Source of the DNA: Dactylonectria macrodidyma
Lineage: Eukaryota; Ascomycota; Sordariomycetes; Hypocreales; Nectriaceae
Assembly (NCBI GenBank): GCA_020744425.1
Contig: JAGMUV010000028.1
Location: 372,001-436,000 of the forward strand
Length of the DNA stretch: 64,000 nucleotides
Reading direction: 5' to 3'
Shown here: positions 22,040-33,759 of the stretch, piece after piece
How the letters are laid out: each line of letters begins with the position of its first letter
Numbering within the stretch: position 1 is the first letter of the stretch
Position numbers and translations under genes: made by a program
The notes under the pieces: model-generated
What the model saw: only the letters and a program-made list of their open reading frames with translations
What the model was told of the DNA's origin: nothing
Database searches by the model: none

Positions 22040-22055
22040 GAAGTTATATAGACCG
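22040..22055 (-). promoter_or_regulatory. TATA-like box of the secreted repeat protein gene
   Basis: The minus strand reads GTCTATATAACTTCC about 170 bp upstream of the ATG at 21875, a plausible distance for a fungal TATA element with a 5' UTR. Confidence 0.45.
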
Positions 22056-22085
22056 CTGGGTCTGTCCTATGTATGAACATTCATA

Positions 22086-22684
22086 ATGGTCCTGTATGCG
22101 GAATGCCCTTTATCCATTGAAGAACTGACTGACAGGCGAGTTCAGGCTACCCTCCAACTCATCGAGCCGGGCTCTATTAACTCTAAATTTAGCTTTATTA
22201 TACCTCAGTTGGTGGATGCTATGCCTTCTTCCCCCGTTATTAGGCTACCTCCAGGAATAGGACACCCTCTGAAGCCAGCCTCACCGACCGGATACAAGCT
22301 GATCCGAAAACATGTGCCTCTTTGACTGGGCAAAGAATTAAGCTATCAATAGTTTACGTCGTGGATGGAGCTATCTTTTTAGCAAAGCCAAAAGAAGGTC
22401 ATTATGACGAAAGAGTAATGGGAATTCTAGCTCCACATAGTTCTAAGGTTGCAATACACTAACTGCTTTATGATAGCTATTATCTGGCCTTGTGTCCATA
22501 CTGAAGTTATTAGGGGTAGATTGTTAAAACTATAGTCTAATTAATAGCCACCTAATTTTTCAACAGATACATAGCTGGCTGATTCAACATTGATGAAAGA
22601 CCTATATTAAGAATGCTCCTTCAAAAGCCAGAAAGCATAAATGATACCACTTAGTCCAGAATACGAGCTGCGGTCGTGCATGGA
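22086..22684. other. Intergenic, one unassigned small frame
   Basis: A 79-codon ATG frame at 22086-22325 on the plus strand (MVLYAECPLSIEELTDRRVQ) has no recognised domain. The remainder is AT-rich with no gene-like frames. Confidence 0.25.
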
Positions 22685-22765
22685 CTGTCATTGATCCGTT
22701 TTAACACGGTGCCACTCGGACGGTCGTCAAGCTAACGGCTGGATGAGCCATGGCAAAGAAGGGCT
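22685..22765 (+). repeat. Repeat A, fragment A3
   Basis: The segment TTGATCCGTTTTAACACGGT through AAGCTAACGGCTGGATGAGC aligns with the start of Repeat A at 10910-10985 and 60825-60900. Differences are mainly transitions. Homology fades after about 80 bp. Confidence 0.6.
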
Positions 22766-24443
22766 ATGGGTTTACAGTGTTGTGACGGTCAGGGGAGCAG
22801 CTGAAGGGCAAGCCGAATCACAGGGGGTAAAATGTACCCAGTTTCTCTGGCGTCTGAAGCACCCAAACATTCTCTAGTGATGAGGATATGAGGTTTCGCC
22901 CTGCATATATGAATTCTATGCTTCGCGCTCGCGATGTTAATTGTGAGCCGAAAATGTACGTGGGGACTATAAGTTTAGGATAAACCCAGAAAGCATATGA
23001 GATGAACGGGGAATTCAGCTGGCCATAAGATAAATAAGCAGCGACGGATACTTCAAATTTATCGAGACTTTCAAGCCGAGCAATGGTGAGCTAACGGGAG
23101 ATATTTTTAGTGGCCAATGCAATGGCGGGACATGAAACTACACATAGTCGTATCCCCCCGTAGGTACCGACATCCGGTGACCGATGTCCCGAAGTCTGAA
23201 CACGGAAAGTCTCCTTTCCGTTAGCTGGTTGTCATCGTTCTGCAAGCCCGTCCGGCAGTTCTGCTTCCCGAAGAGGGGGGACGGCTAGGACGGCTAGGAC
23301 GGAAGGAAAGGGGTGCGGGGAGGGCGGAATATCGATAAGAATAGAATAAGAGAAGAGCAGATCTGAGGACAAAATTTAGAAGCAAGGAGGTGTGATGGTG
23401 ACAATGACAGAGACTAGGAGTGGAGCAAGGAGAGATCTGAAGGCCCTGGTAGTCAGGGTACACGGCACATGCAGATCTACAGGTTGGGGAGAGGGGCTCA
23501 TAGCCAGTGGCGCTTGTCTCTCACCTAAACTGGGGACGTGCAAGGAAAGAGTGGCTCCAGCGAATAAATTCTGACAGTTGTTTATAGCAGCAATAGAACG
23601 AGCAGAAGATAGGGGAATTGATTAAAGTGTAAAGAACTAAGAGCTAACAATATCGGTTATATATCTTATACCGAGTTATTTCTTGTCATCTAAGGGTTTT
23701 TAGCCTTACAGTTGTGAATAGAAGAGAATAGCTGGATCTGACATTTCCAGAGCTAGATCGTTACTGTTACCACGATACATGTCCTACATTCGCTTGTGTG
23801 CTCAAATATTGTGGACGGCGAGAGTCGGGGCAAACCAAAACGTCATGACTTTTAAAGCTTTCTATTGCAGCGGCCGTTGGGCGAACCAGGTCTGACAGGT
23901 ATCCACATTTTCTGCTAGGTGAATTTTCACATGATCTTCACATGCATCATCTCCACATAAAACAATATTCACAGGATTGGGTCATACATACGTGCGTGCG
24001 AGGCTACTTTGTAAGCATTAGACTTCAATAGCTCAAAGTCACATTTGCCCTCACCCCTTGAAAGAATGCCCTGCCGTTTGCGGAAGATATTGGCCTAGTT
24101 AGCCAAGTAATCAAGGGCAAAAACACCATTATCCTAGGAATAACAGCAGAAGTAATCGCAGTTTCTATCATCAATTGCAATAGCCTGTTTGGCCCTCTTA
24201 ATATCACAATTTTCCCTGTGCCGTAACATGCATTAAGTTCAGGCCGCAGACGCTATGGCACGCAACGCTGACAGAACTGTTTCGTGTCGTGGTTGCGTCC
24301 ATGACTTAGTACAGCCTGCCAATGACAATGTATGGCGTGAGACACTCTGGCGCCCGTGTCCGATTCCCCGTCTAGATAGAATGGAAAAGACAAGATCTTC
24401 CGTGGTCAACAAGCTTTCTCATCCAATCCATCCTGTCTGATAC
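22766..24443. other. Gene-free intergenic DNA
   Basis: About 1.7 kb lacks recognisable coding motifs. GC-rich short direct repeats (GGACGGCTAGGACGGCTAGG) occur at 23279-23302 and a small palindrome (ACATCCGGTGACCGATGT) near 23169-23186. Confidence 0.3.
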
Positions 24444-24458
24444 TACCCAACTCGGCTT

Positions 24459-25320
24459 TCAAGATGTTGAGGTGGCGTCACCTCGGCGTCTATGTGCGTG
24501 TATCTCTGGCGACTTCACCATTGTGACGTCTGAGTTTGTCATGGATGAATCCTGATGTATGTCTGCACCAGCCTTCTCGGGTCTTGCTAGCCAGTCATAG
24601 CCGCTAGTGGTGTCGTCTTTGCCTCCACCTAGGGATGGGTAGTTCAGGAGACGCGGCGTGCTTCGCCAAATGTCGCCTGCCAACCGGTGCGCCGCATCCA
24701 ATTTGTAAAAAGGGTCGAAGACGTGGACCCGCGGGCATCGTGTGGCGCTCGTTGGTCGACCTGCCTATCTATACGCTCGCGTTCTTCCGCGAGGAGTTGC
24801 TGCGCGAAGTTCTTGACGGGATCTGGCGTTTTGTGCAGCAAAAGGCAGGTATTTACCTGCCTCGCAGGTGTCCGAGCATCGCCGCGTCTAACGGTCCAAG
24901 ACCTATGTACTCCCTGAGCCGTCCAGCTCTGAAAGATAAGTCCTCTTTGAATGTGATCTCGTAACCAACGATGGCCCGATTTCCCAGCGAGCTTGATCTC
25001 TGCTGCATGACTCTTTCTGAGATGGCTTTCGAGAACAACGTCGCTAGTAGATCGGATACCGCAGAACTTGCAAGCTGAGCCATTTATATCTTTCAGATGA
25101 GGATGAGGAATATTACCATCGGGCCGCGGACAAAGGTCCTTGGGGTCGGGAAGATTCAGCGGGCGAACGAGCTTGTTCATGCCTCGGCGGGCTGGTTTAT
25201 CGACCTAGTGGATCTCGCCGAGGTGCCTAGACACACGATCTTTGTCTGCTGTTATCGCGTACCCGCATTCTTTGCAAATGATAGTAGGCTCAGGCGAGTT
25301 GAAGTATAAGCCAAGTCGGT
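24459..25320 (-). pseudogene. OrsD/DUF3505-like C2H2-containing protein relic
   Basis: The minus strand reads PTIICKECGYAITADKDRVS, then RHLGEIH, a stop, VDKPARRG, and farther on PRPDGNIPHPHL and CKFCGIRS...HLRKSH. This two-finger layout (CxxCGY...H and CxxCG...H) with P.P...P.P.L between is the fungal OrsD/DUF3505-like domain, found in many accessory and TE-associated proteins. Downstream, TNWMRRTGWQATF matches the usual WL.RTGW motif. The TAG at about 25229 is CAG to TAG, and a frameshift near 24650 separates the LLNYPSLGG continuation. Function of the family is not established. Confidence 0.55.
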
Positions 25321-25640
25321 CGAGCTTTGGAAGTTAGCTTGGCGAGATTTGGGTGCTAGGCCTAGTGTGGGTGCGATGCTCATCAGTCGGCATTGCTATT
25401 AGTCAGGCCGAGTCGAAGCAGTACCAGAATATTCTATATAGAGAGAGCTGTGTAAATCTGTTGTGATGTTAAGAGTGACGATGAACGCGTACCGTCCTCC
25501 TCCTCTGCTGGGGGTTTGATTTAATTTCACTCTACAAGCATGGCACGGGCTATGAAAAGGGAAAACGCGACGCGTTTTGAGTTGCAGCTAAATGGCTGTG
25601 CACAAGAAACGGGGCGCGTTTTGACTGCATTCCTGAGTAG
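25321..25640. other. Spacer upstream of the CDH pseudogene
   Basis: No signal peptide exon for the dehydrogenase was found here. An ATG frame at 25540 is out of keeping with a secretion signal. The original 5' end of the gene seems lost. Confidence 0.3.
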
Positions 25641-27840
25641 GTCGCCTCAGTCGCCTACACCGACTCGGCCAGCGGCATCGCCTTCCAGAAGTGGTCCGAC
25701 GCCTCGACCGACTTCATGGGCCAGATCTCGGCCCCCATCACCGAGGGCTATGCCGCGCTAGCTCTCCGCACCTCGATGGCGAGCAGCCTGTTCATCGTCG
25801 CCTGGCCCAACGGCGAGTCGGTCGTGTCTTCGCTGCGCGAGGCTACTGGCTACACGAACCCCGACGTCCTCGACGACGATACCGTCTCGCTCAAGACCAT
25901 CGAGACTGGCACCTCGGTCAACGATGCTGCCTTCACTTACACCTTTCTGTGCTCGGGCTGCATCAAGACCGATGGCAGCACCTTCAGTTCTACCGGCACC
26001 TCGGCTTCTCTTGGCTGGGCTCTCAGCACCACTGCTCTTGACTCCCCCTCTTCTGCTTCCGGCGTCCTGAACTACCACTCTGCCGGCTTCGGTGGTTTTG
26101 GCCTTGGCCTGTTCTCTGCTCAATCGTCCGACTACGAGACCTGGGCTGCTCTCGCTTCCGATGATTCGTCCACCACCCCTGACACTGGCAGTGGTGAGGG
26201 AACCGTCCCTTCCAACTTCACCACAATCATCAGCAACGTCACATACGATTACATCGTTGGCGGAGCCGGAGCAGCTGGCTTGATTGTTGCCGAGCGTCTG
26301 GCCGAGTCCGGTGCCTCTGTCCTGCTCCTCGAGCGCGGCGAGGCTTCTCTCTACTCCAGCGGAGGCGACGTCACCGGGCTGGAGCGAAACCGTCACCCAG
26401 TACGACGTGCCCTCGATGGGATACTACCTGTCCACCGCGGCCGACACCACCGAGTACTACGGTGACACGGCCAGCCAGACCGGCTACATCCTGGGAGGCT
26501 CGACCGCCATCAACGCCATGATGTTCGTCAAGCCCAACAGCGAGGACTTTGAGAACTGGCCCGCGGGCTGGCAGAGGGATACCGTCGAAGCTTCCGCCAG
26601 CGATCTGTACGAGCGCACTCCCGGAACTACCAGCCCTACCAAGCACGGTGAGCTGCACGACCAGGGTGCCTGGAACATTCTCAGCACTTGGCTCGACGGC
26701 AACGGCTTCACCGAGGTTGACACCATTGAGGAGCCCGAGAAGAAGTGAAACATCTACTCGCACCCCCCAATCGTGGTAACCTCTAGTGTCCTGTCTATTT
26801 CAAGAGCCCCTGCTAACATGTCTTACTAGGTCAACAATGGTCTTCGTGCTGGTCCCGTCCCCAAGGTGCTGCGAGCCGTCCGCAACGGCAGCACCGTCAC
26901 CGGCGTCGAGGTGTCAACTGGCGCTGCCACCCGCCATATCATCAACCTCAACGCCAACGGCGCCGCCATCCTGGGTCCCGGCGCCTCTCCCCCCCCAACC
27001 CCCGTGCCCCCTTTAACAGCGGTATCGGCCCGACTGCGCAGACCTAGACCGTGCCTAACGGCAGCACCTAGATCACCTTGCCTGCTTCTGCCGACTGGAT
27101 CGACTTGCCCGTTGGCGAGAACCTCCAGGGCCACCCCATCTTCACCGCCAACCAGCAGACCACGGATTCGCTTTCGTCTCTCGCTAGCACCGACTTCACT
27201 GCCCAAACGAGACCAACATCGACCTCTTCGCTCAGGGCAACGGTGTTCTCGCCCAAGTCAGGCCAGCGCCTCAACTTCTGGACCAGCACCACCAACACCA
27301 TGGACGGCGTTGAGCGCTTCATCAAGGGCACTTGTAACTCCCCCGCCAACGACACCGTCCGCCTCAAGGTCTACCTCACCCACGGCCTCACCTCCACCGG
27401 TACTCTCGGCATCACCAGCGCCGGTGCCACCAAGCTCATCAAGAAGCCCTACCTGAACACCGACGGCGACAAGGAAGCCACCCTGGCTTTCCTGAACCAA
27501 CTCATCCCGTACGCCACCGCGTCGGGCAGCACGCTGAGTATCGCCAGCAACACCACTGCCGAGTCCCTGGTTGCTGAGTATGTCACTGGCTCTCACTTTG
27601 TCAGAACCGCCAAGATGGGAACTAGTAACGACGGAACTGGCGTCGTCGACGCCAGCATCCACTCTGAGCTGCCCACTGGAAACACCCAGGCCATCGTCAT
27701 GGTTGCCGCTGCGCACGCTGCCAAGAAGTTCTTGCTCGACTGGCGGCTCTTCTAGCACTACGCCTACCACTGCCACTGCCACGCCCGCAGCTTCCACCAC
27801 TACTCCTACTGCTGCGGCCACTACCACTGCTACCCCCTGA
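25641..27840 (+). pseudogene. cdh: Cellobiose dehydrogenase (cytochrome-GMC), decayed
   Basis: The order is that of a secreted cellobiose dehydrogenase, which oxidises cellobiose and passes electrons to lytic polysaccharide monooxygenases. A cytochrome b-type (DOMON) domain at about 25650-26150 (SLFIVAWPNG, FTYTFLCSGC, a YHSAGFGGFG His) is followed by a linker and a GMC flavodomain (YDYIVGGAGAAG, GYILGGSTAINAM, GENLQGH). The C terminus keeps the GSHFV..AKMGT His and TGNTQA Asn active-site motifs, then a Ser/Thr/Pro linker without a CBM1. Damage includes a missing signal exon, +1 frameshift near 26378 (ACCGGGCTGG), TGA at 26746-26748, deletion after RAGPV, two CAG-to-TAG stops near 27045 and 27070, and further shifts. 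One real intron is still readable at 26776-26829. Confidence 0.85.
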
Positions 27841-28077
27841 TGCAGAGCCGCCAAGAGACGCAGGGCTCTTCGTGTATAAACAAGGTACTGTAAGGTGTAA
27901 ATATTCGTTGCTTCGTAAGAAAGCAACGCTCACCTAGGCTAAGAGTTGTAAATACAAACTAGCAAGTCCAACATCCTCTGAATCAGTTCCATACCAAAAC
28001 TAGATTGCCGTTCTTGTTCATTCGTCATCAAGGGTCAAATGAACAGTCTTCAAACTAAAAGCCCGTTCTCCATCGTC
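27841..28077. other. Convergent spacer
   Basis: Spacer between the CDH pseudogene and the SDR gene, which converge. It holds a short hairpin (GTTGCTTCG...GAAAGCAAC) at about 27908-27928 that could act in 3' end formation. Confidence 0.35.
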
Positions 28078-28797
28078 TTACCATGGCGACGACGCCCCAT
28101 TATAAAACATAAACTTTCCACTGTCCTCCGGCTTCAGCTCTGTGACAACCTTGATCACTCCTCTCGCACTGTCCGGGATCTCAACGAACGCATTTGGTCC
28201 ACCCATCACGGTCTTGACATGTCCTGGGTCAATCGCCACAACAGATGCGCGAGAACCCAAATGAGTCGCTTGGTGGACCGTGAGCATATTCAGTGCCGTC
28301 TTGCTAATGCTATAAGGAGTAAATTCGGCAGTGATCTGCCCGTTGGTGAGCATCGTGAGGCTGCCAATACCGGAAGTAATGTTGGCAATCACTGCGCCGG
28401 GTACCAAGTGCGGGAGTAGTGACTGTGTGATCAGAGCAGGGCCAATGACGTTGGATGTGAAATGCGAAGTGAGAGATTCCGCAGTGACGTTGATGCCTGT
28501 TTGCTCCCTGGAATGCAGAATGGCGGCAAACTGGATGAGATAATTGACATGAAAGTCTGTTCCAAGAGCTACCGTCAGACGCTCAACTAGCTGAGAAATC
28601 GAGTTGGTGTCCGAAACGTCACATTCAACAATGTGAACGGTTCCACCGCTGCTTTTCTTGATCTCGGCGAGGGAAGAAATGTCTGCATGGAGGTCGCGGA
28701 CGACTGCCACCACGGTGTTTGAAGAGTTACTTGCGAGCTGTAGGACAGCCTCTCGACCGATTCCAGTTCTTGCGCCGGTGATGATGAAGACAGTCAT
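28078..28797 (-). CDS. Short-chain dehydrogenase/reductase (SDR), 239 aa
   Basis: This is a classical single-domain SDR, cytosolic, probably NADP(H)- or NAD(H)-dependent. The cofactor motif is TGARTGIG at residues 7-14, with CDVSD near 60. The usual NNAG is replaced by IQFAAI near 87-92, an atypical change. ANITSG near 138 carries the catalytic Ser, and YSISK near 160 the Tyr and Lys. DPGHVKT follows the active site as expected. The length is normal for the family and there are no stops or introns. The ATG is at 28797. Substrate cannot be told from sequence. It lies between the CDH and GMC genes, but with about 2.2 kb of spacer it is not obviously coregulated. Confidence 0.9.
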   Translation of the reverse strand: MTVFIITGARTGIGREAVLQLASNSSNTVVAVVRDLHADISSLAEIKKSSGGTVHIVECDVSDTNSISQLVERLTVALGTDFHVNYLIQFAAILHSREQTGINVTAESLTSHFTSNVIGPALITQSLLPHLVPGAVIANITSGIGSLTMLTNGQITAEFTPYSISKTALNMLTVHQATHLGSRASVVAIDPGHVKTVMGGPNAFVEIPDSARGVIKVVTELKPEDSGKFMFYNGASSPW

Positions 28798-30820
28798 ATT
28801 GGTTATGAGTCCGGTTTAACGAAGAAAGAATTGAGGTGTTCGAGGAAGTGCTCTTAACGATGCTAATGGCGTTTGTTGCTTGGGGATGTTCTGATCACCT
28901 CTTTCGCGGTTCTCCAACAGCCTCCTGAGTCTTTGTATTTATACTTTAGATTTTAACATTAGGTTAGCTATGTCGTTCGTCCGAGCTGACGCATTTCGAC
29001 ACTGTCCAGTAGATATTATGATCCGTCCTTAACACTCCGGGCTGCAAGCGAGCCAAATGCAGACATGAGACTGCAGGTCGTTCTGAAACCCGTGTTCTGA
29101 TTGGATATTGAAGTATGACGAGAAATATGACCAGCTGAACGCAGAGCACCGCGGCCCAACGGCCCGGTCCACCGATCCTCTGACTCAGAAGCTTCTTCGG
29201 TCTTCTTTTCACATCTGGATTACAAAGCTTGTTGAAGCGTAAATTTGTCATCCTGTTGTTTCATTATTGACGGAGTTTAGAATATGGGGATAGGCATAAA
29301 CCCGTGAACGCGTTTGCGTGGTGTGCTTCATCACGGATATTACCAACAATCGGGTCATCTCTCACTCTGATGTCAATGACACGACAACTGCGATCTCGGT
29401 CTAAAATTTTGGATTGATTCTAGCCGGAAGCAGACTAAATGTGGTTGGATTCTCTAAAGCTGGCTGTCACGCTTTTGCTCGCGTGCATTGATTAGCTTGG
29501 TGCTATTGTGAGTAGCATTGTGCAACAGCTAACTAAATGAGTTTCGCTGGGATATCCACGACGGATTCCCGATCGTGATGTTTTTTATTTTTAGACTAAA
29601 CATAATGAATAACGCTGCTCTTTGAACAAGACATCGCCGTACGTCGCATCTATTAACGACTCAAATTGACTTCCCAGTGTAACACAGGTGGCTGGGCCAA
29701 TAATCTTGACCTTTCGAGGTGGGACGTCCGACAAGCCCATCCCATGATCATGGAGATACTGCTCTACAGAATGTCTAGCGACGAGCATAATGCTCATGTG
29801 AATGGTTGGTTCCCTTCCCCCCAACGGAATATTAGGCACATGAAGATACCGCTTTGGACCCCATAGCGGTATCATAATGTCGCCAACCTTTGTCTGCTCA
29901 CGACTAATAGCATCAACTCGACATGCTTCTCTCAGTGTCCTCACACTTCTCTACGCAGACGAGCCTAGTATGTAGTAACTAACCCGCCAAGCTGAGATAA
30001 ACGTTATATTGGCTTTAGGGTTGCTCACCTCGACATTTGTCTGTTTATTAAGCGCCACCGAAGGTCTGATACCCATGTGTCCCCCGCACAACATGATCAG
30101 ATGCCTGTAATTAGGCACCTGTCCGGCGTATGCCTATATCCGCCCGCCCGTAAGACTCAGCCCCTACGACGGGCTATTGTGGCTGCAACCGGTTAAACAA
30201 GCCGTGTATAGGGTCTTTGACAGGGGTTTCCATCAAAACCAAAAACGGCAATAGATCGACGCGGTTTTCTCTTTCCTCGCAGAGGAGTTAAGGTGGATCA
30301 TCCCATCAAGGTCAATGGCCCCCGAGCTTTGGAAGCTGGCAAAAGGGCACTTGAGTGATGGTAGGATGCTGAACACTTGGAGGAGTTGGCCTTCAAACAA
30401 AAGGTCAAGCGAGGTGAAGCCAGCAAGAGTGTCAGACGAGAAATGTGGGGCTTTGTTAATGGCCAGGTCAAACCGGTTGAAACTGTAACGATATTTCGTA
30501 AGCAACCCTTCCAAGGTCAGACCATTCTCTTGTCTTAGAAGAGTGTTTTACGACTTTCATTGAGTATAAAATGCGTAACAATGGCTGAAAGAGGGCCTGA
30601 TCCCTTGAGATTGATGAATATAACTCGTTCTAGCTATTCAGATAGTTCTTAATTAATGCGTGCATTGAGATGGCCAATTTTTGCGGGAGAAAATGTCGCC
30701 GTTAGCCGCCCCTTGTGAATTCCACCAAGTCCTTGCGGGCTCAAGCATGGCCTAGCACAGGAGGGGAGGCGCGCGGACGAAAAGTGTGTACTTTAGTAGA
30801 GTAGAAGCAACGCTTGGTAC

Positions 30821-30852
<32 letters not shown>

Positions 30853-31033
30853 GAGATTTCTTCAACGCATGGTCAATGCAACCTCCTTCGTCGTAGTCAT
30901 TATACAATAAGGCGGGTTGTTACTCAAATCCATGTATTTTGCCCTTTAATATACTAAGAACTTCCAGGCCAATGCTAATATTTGGCAGTGGTAAACTTGG
31001 TTATCGTGACGCAATCAAGATTCATTACACTTC
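28798..31033. other. Intergenic region with two unassigned fragments
   Basis: The SDR promoter should lie at the start. A minus-strand frame at 29591-29944 (GDIMIPLWGPKRYLHVPNIP is its most gene-like part) lacks an ATG at its start and may be a relic. Another at 30233-30514 on the minus strand (YRYSFNRFDLAINKAPHFSS) also starts without ATG. Neither is recognised. A (TAG)n microsatellite lies at 30819-30852. Confidence 0.3.
30819..30852 (+). repeat. (GTA/TAG)n microsatellite
   Basis: About eleven uninterrupted AGT/TAG units lie in non-coding DNA about 180 bp beyond the 3' end of the GMC gene. Confidence 0.9.
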
Positions 31034-33162
31034 TTACGTCCACGCGGCCTTGATAAGATCGGCGGCCTTTTCGCCGATTCCATACGCCGGCATCTGGGTG
31101 TGGCCGTTGTTCATCTTGGGCATAATACTGCAGTCCGCAACTCGGAGGCTCTTGACACCCTTGACGACGAGCTTCTCGTCGAGGACGGCATTGGGGTCCG
31201 AGGCCTTGCCCATAGCGCAAGTACCGGAAGCATGGTAGCCTTGTAAAGTCAGTAATGAATCTAGTGAAGATTGCGAATAATGCATTTTTAGGTGAGGCTA
31301 AGCCACTTACAAGTCGTCGCATTCTCCTTAACGTAAGGGATCCAGTCCTCCCTGGTCTTGTAGGTGTGGTGGGTAAGGTCCGAGGGCCAGGAGCCCTTGA
31401 CGACATCCTTGGTGCCAGCACCCTCAGTGATGATCTCGTTGGCGAAGCGACAAGCCTCAGCAAGCACCTCTACATCCAGCGGGTCGGAGAGGTAGTTGCA
31501 GTCCACAACGGGGATGGCCGTCGCGTCTGCGTTTCGCAGTGTAACGGTTCCACGGGACTTAGGGGAAAACAGCTCGGCGATGATGCCGAAGGCATGCTTG
31601 CCGTCGATAGGGAACTTATCGAAATCCTTCGGTCCACCGTAGCACTCGGTGTTGAAGAGCTCGATATTAGGCTGGCTTGGGGCAAGACCCATAGGGTCGC
31701 GGCCCTCTTTCCGGGGAGCCTCGTTCCAGACCTTAGAATCGGCAAGACGTTGGTCCAGGCGAGCGAAGGCTAAGATGCCAAAGGGGAAAGTGGACAGGAA
31801 GCCAGCCTTCTGCTCCTTCCAGAGGGCATACGACTTGGCGAGGGCATCACCGTGGTACACGAGGTGGTCGTTGGTAAGACCGGGCTTCTCAGTCTCGTAG
31901 AACATGAACACGATCTGTAGTGAGTAGAAGTCAGCGGAGTTTTTGGAAGGTGGTCTGTGGACAAAGACATACCAAGTGATCCTGGAGGTTCTTTCCCACA
32001 CCAGGAAGGTCCACAAGAGTGGTGATACCGTGCTTCGCAAGCTCGTCCTTCGCGCCAATGCCGGAACGATTCAGGATGTTAGGGCTGCAGTATGTACCAC
32101 CGCTAACAATGACCTCCTTGCGAGCCTTGAGCTCGACAACACTGCCATCGGCTTCAACAGCCCTAACGCCAGTGGCCTTGAGCTCGCCATTCTCGTCCTT
32201 CTCGATGATGACCTTGTCGACATGATTCTCAACAAGAAGCTCTATATTGCCCTTGTGCTTGGGAATGGTCACGAAGTCGGCACCAGTGGTGCGCAGACCC
32301 TTGTAAACAGTTCTCGGAGCATGGCCGCAACCATGAGAGTTTCGTCCATGGGTAAACATATCATGATTTAGAGGAAGGCCCTTGGAGATCATGGACTCCT
32401 TAATGATGTCGGAGATGGGAGCAAGGTCATGAAGCCCAGTGTGGAGGTGGCCATCGTAGCCGTGAGCCTCCTTGTCGGCCTCAAACCAGTCCTTGCCGTG
32501 GAAGGTCTCAGCCTAGGGTTTTGACAAGTTAGTTATTCCAAACAATAAAAACGAAACAACGACATCAAAAGCAATGTGCGGGGAGCAGCCACGTGGAGAT
32601 CCGAGTGCCGGGTAGTGGGTGATGGGAGGCATACCTTGGACATGTACTTGAAAAACTCATCACCACTCCAGCCTTCAAGCTCCCAATCATCGAAATCCTG
32701 TCGAACACCACGGACGCACAGCGTACCATTGCATCCCGAGCAGCCACCTAGGAACTTGCCCCTGCTCAGTTTGATCTGGCGGTCATTGACACCGGCACCC
32801 TTCACAGAGATGACATTCCAGTCGGTCTCCTTGTCAAAGTTCTGGGACCAGCTAGAGAGGAAAATGAAGTTAGAAAGAAGGTGGCCGCACTGGGTATCTT
32901 GGGCAGGACGCCAACTTACCCTCCAACCATGAGGACGTTTTCGAGGTTCTCATTGTGCTGGCCAGCCTCAATGAGGAGAACCTTAGTGGCGGGATCTTCG
33001 GCAAGCCGTGCTGCAACTACGCAGCCGGAGGTGCCGCCACTGTCAAAAGAAGCTGGTTAGAAACCGAGAAGGATGGAGATTCGGGCTGTCGATCACAGCC
33101 AGGAGCCAATGGGAGACTTACCCACAAACAATAAAATCATATGTCAGATTGGAAGCAGCCAT
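31034..33162 (-). CDS. GMC-family FAD oxidoreductase, 575 aa, six exons
   Basis: Exons: 33162-33122, 33039-32920, 32851-32635, 32512-31973, 31914-31311 and 31239-31034. They total 1,728 nt in one frame; all introns (82, 68, 122, 58 and 71 nt) have GT-AG borders. The start is MAASNLTYDFIVCG, joined over the first intron to complete the FAD dinucleotide motif GGGTSGCVVAARLAEDP. Other GMC marks are GKFLGGCSGCNGT, LPGVGKNLQDH, the active-site CYHASGTCAMG, and a C-terminal NNGHTQMPAYGIGEKAADLI. No signal peptide is evident, so an intracellular alcohol or choline oxidase/dehydrogenase-type enzyme is likely. The substrate is unknown. Every key motif is intact, in contrast to the decayed neighbours. 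Confidence 0.92.
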
Positions 33163-33759
33163 ATGGTCTTAGAGTACTCCATACACAGGACAAAGATAGA
33201 AGCAGGATTTTGGAACTGTCTCCTGTAAATTACTGCTGGGATTTCTCAGATTCCCGAGAAAAGGATGCCAAACGGGGGGAAGGGCCGTTTCCCAGGTATT
33301 ATATCATCCTGCGATAGAGTTGAGGCCCGCCTCCCCGCTACAACGCCTAATGGACCCTTGTTAGCTGGACATCCATGTTGTTAGATGCTGGATCATGCAG
33401 AAGCTGGTCCATGCAAGCAAGCGAAGCATCATCGCTTACGGCTCCGCGGATCCATTCGATCCCATTTTTCTACCCAACTTCACCTGTGTCAACGGGGATT
33501 TTGAGTTTCGAGTGTCTACGGCATGGCGTATTTGGGCAAATGTAGTGGATTGCGCACCAAGCCGCTGACTGAAAATTGACGTTTTTGGGGAATTCGGGGT
33601 CAGTGGGATATGGTTTCAGTCGAGGGTCAAAGAGGGGCCTCTTGGACAGTACCACCCCGACTTTCATGGCAATCGAGACTATCCAAGCGCTTTTCCCGAC
33701 TAGAAAGTAAAGCTATTCTTGGAAGATCATGGCTTTTTCGAAGTTGACCTTTCCACGCT
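33163..33759. promoter_or_regulatory. Divergent promoter region
   Basis: About 600 bp separates the GMC gene (minus) and the esterase pseudogene (plus), so it may have carried both promoters. No specific site could be assigned. Confidence 0.35.

Noticed and set aside
24635..24964. 109-codon plus-strand frame opposite the OrsD-like relic
   Set aside because: The minus strand shows two C2H2-like motifs in order; the plus frame has none.
25758..26396. 212-codon minus-strand frame over the cytochrome domain
   Set aside because: It is antisense to clear cellobiose dehydrogenase homology and arises from high GC at third positions.
27258..27926. 222-codon minus-strand frame over the CDH C terminus
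   Set aside because: Antisense shadow of the GMC domain and the Ser/Thr linker; composition is Val/Gly/Ala-biased without motif.
31255..32371. Plus-strand frames of 142-172 codons over the GMC oxidoreductase
   Set aside because: Antisense to exons that join perfectly into a GMC protein.
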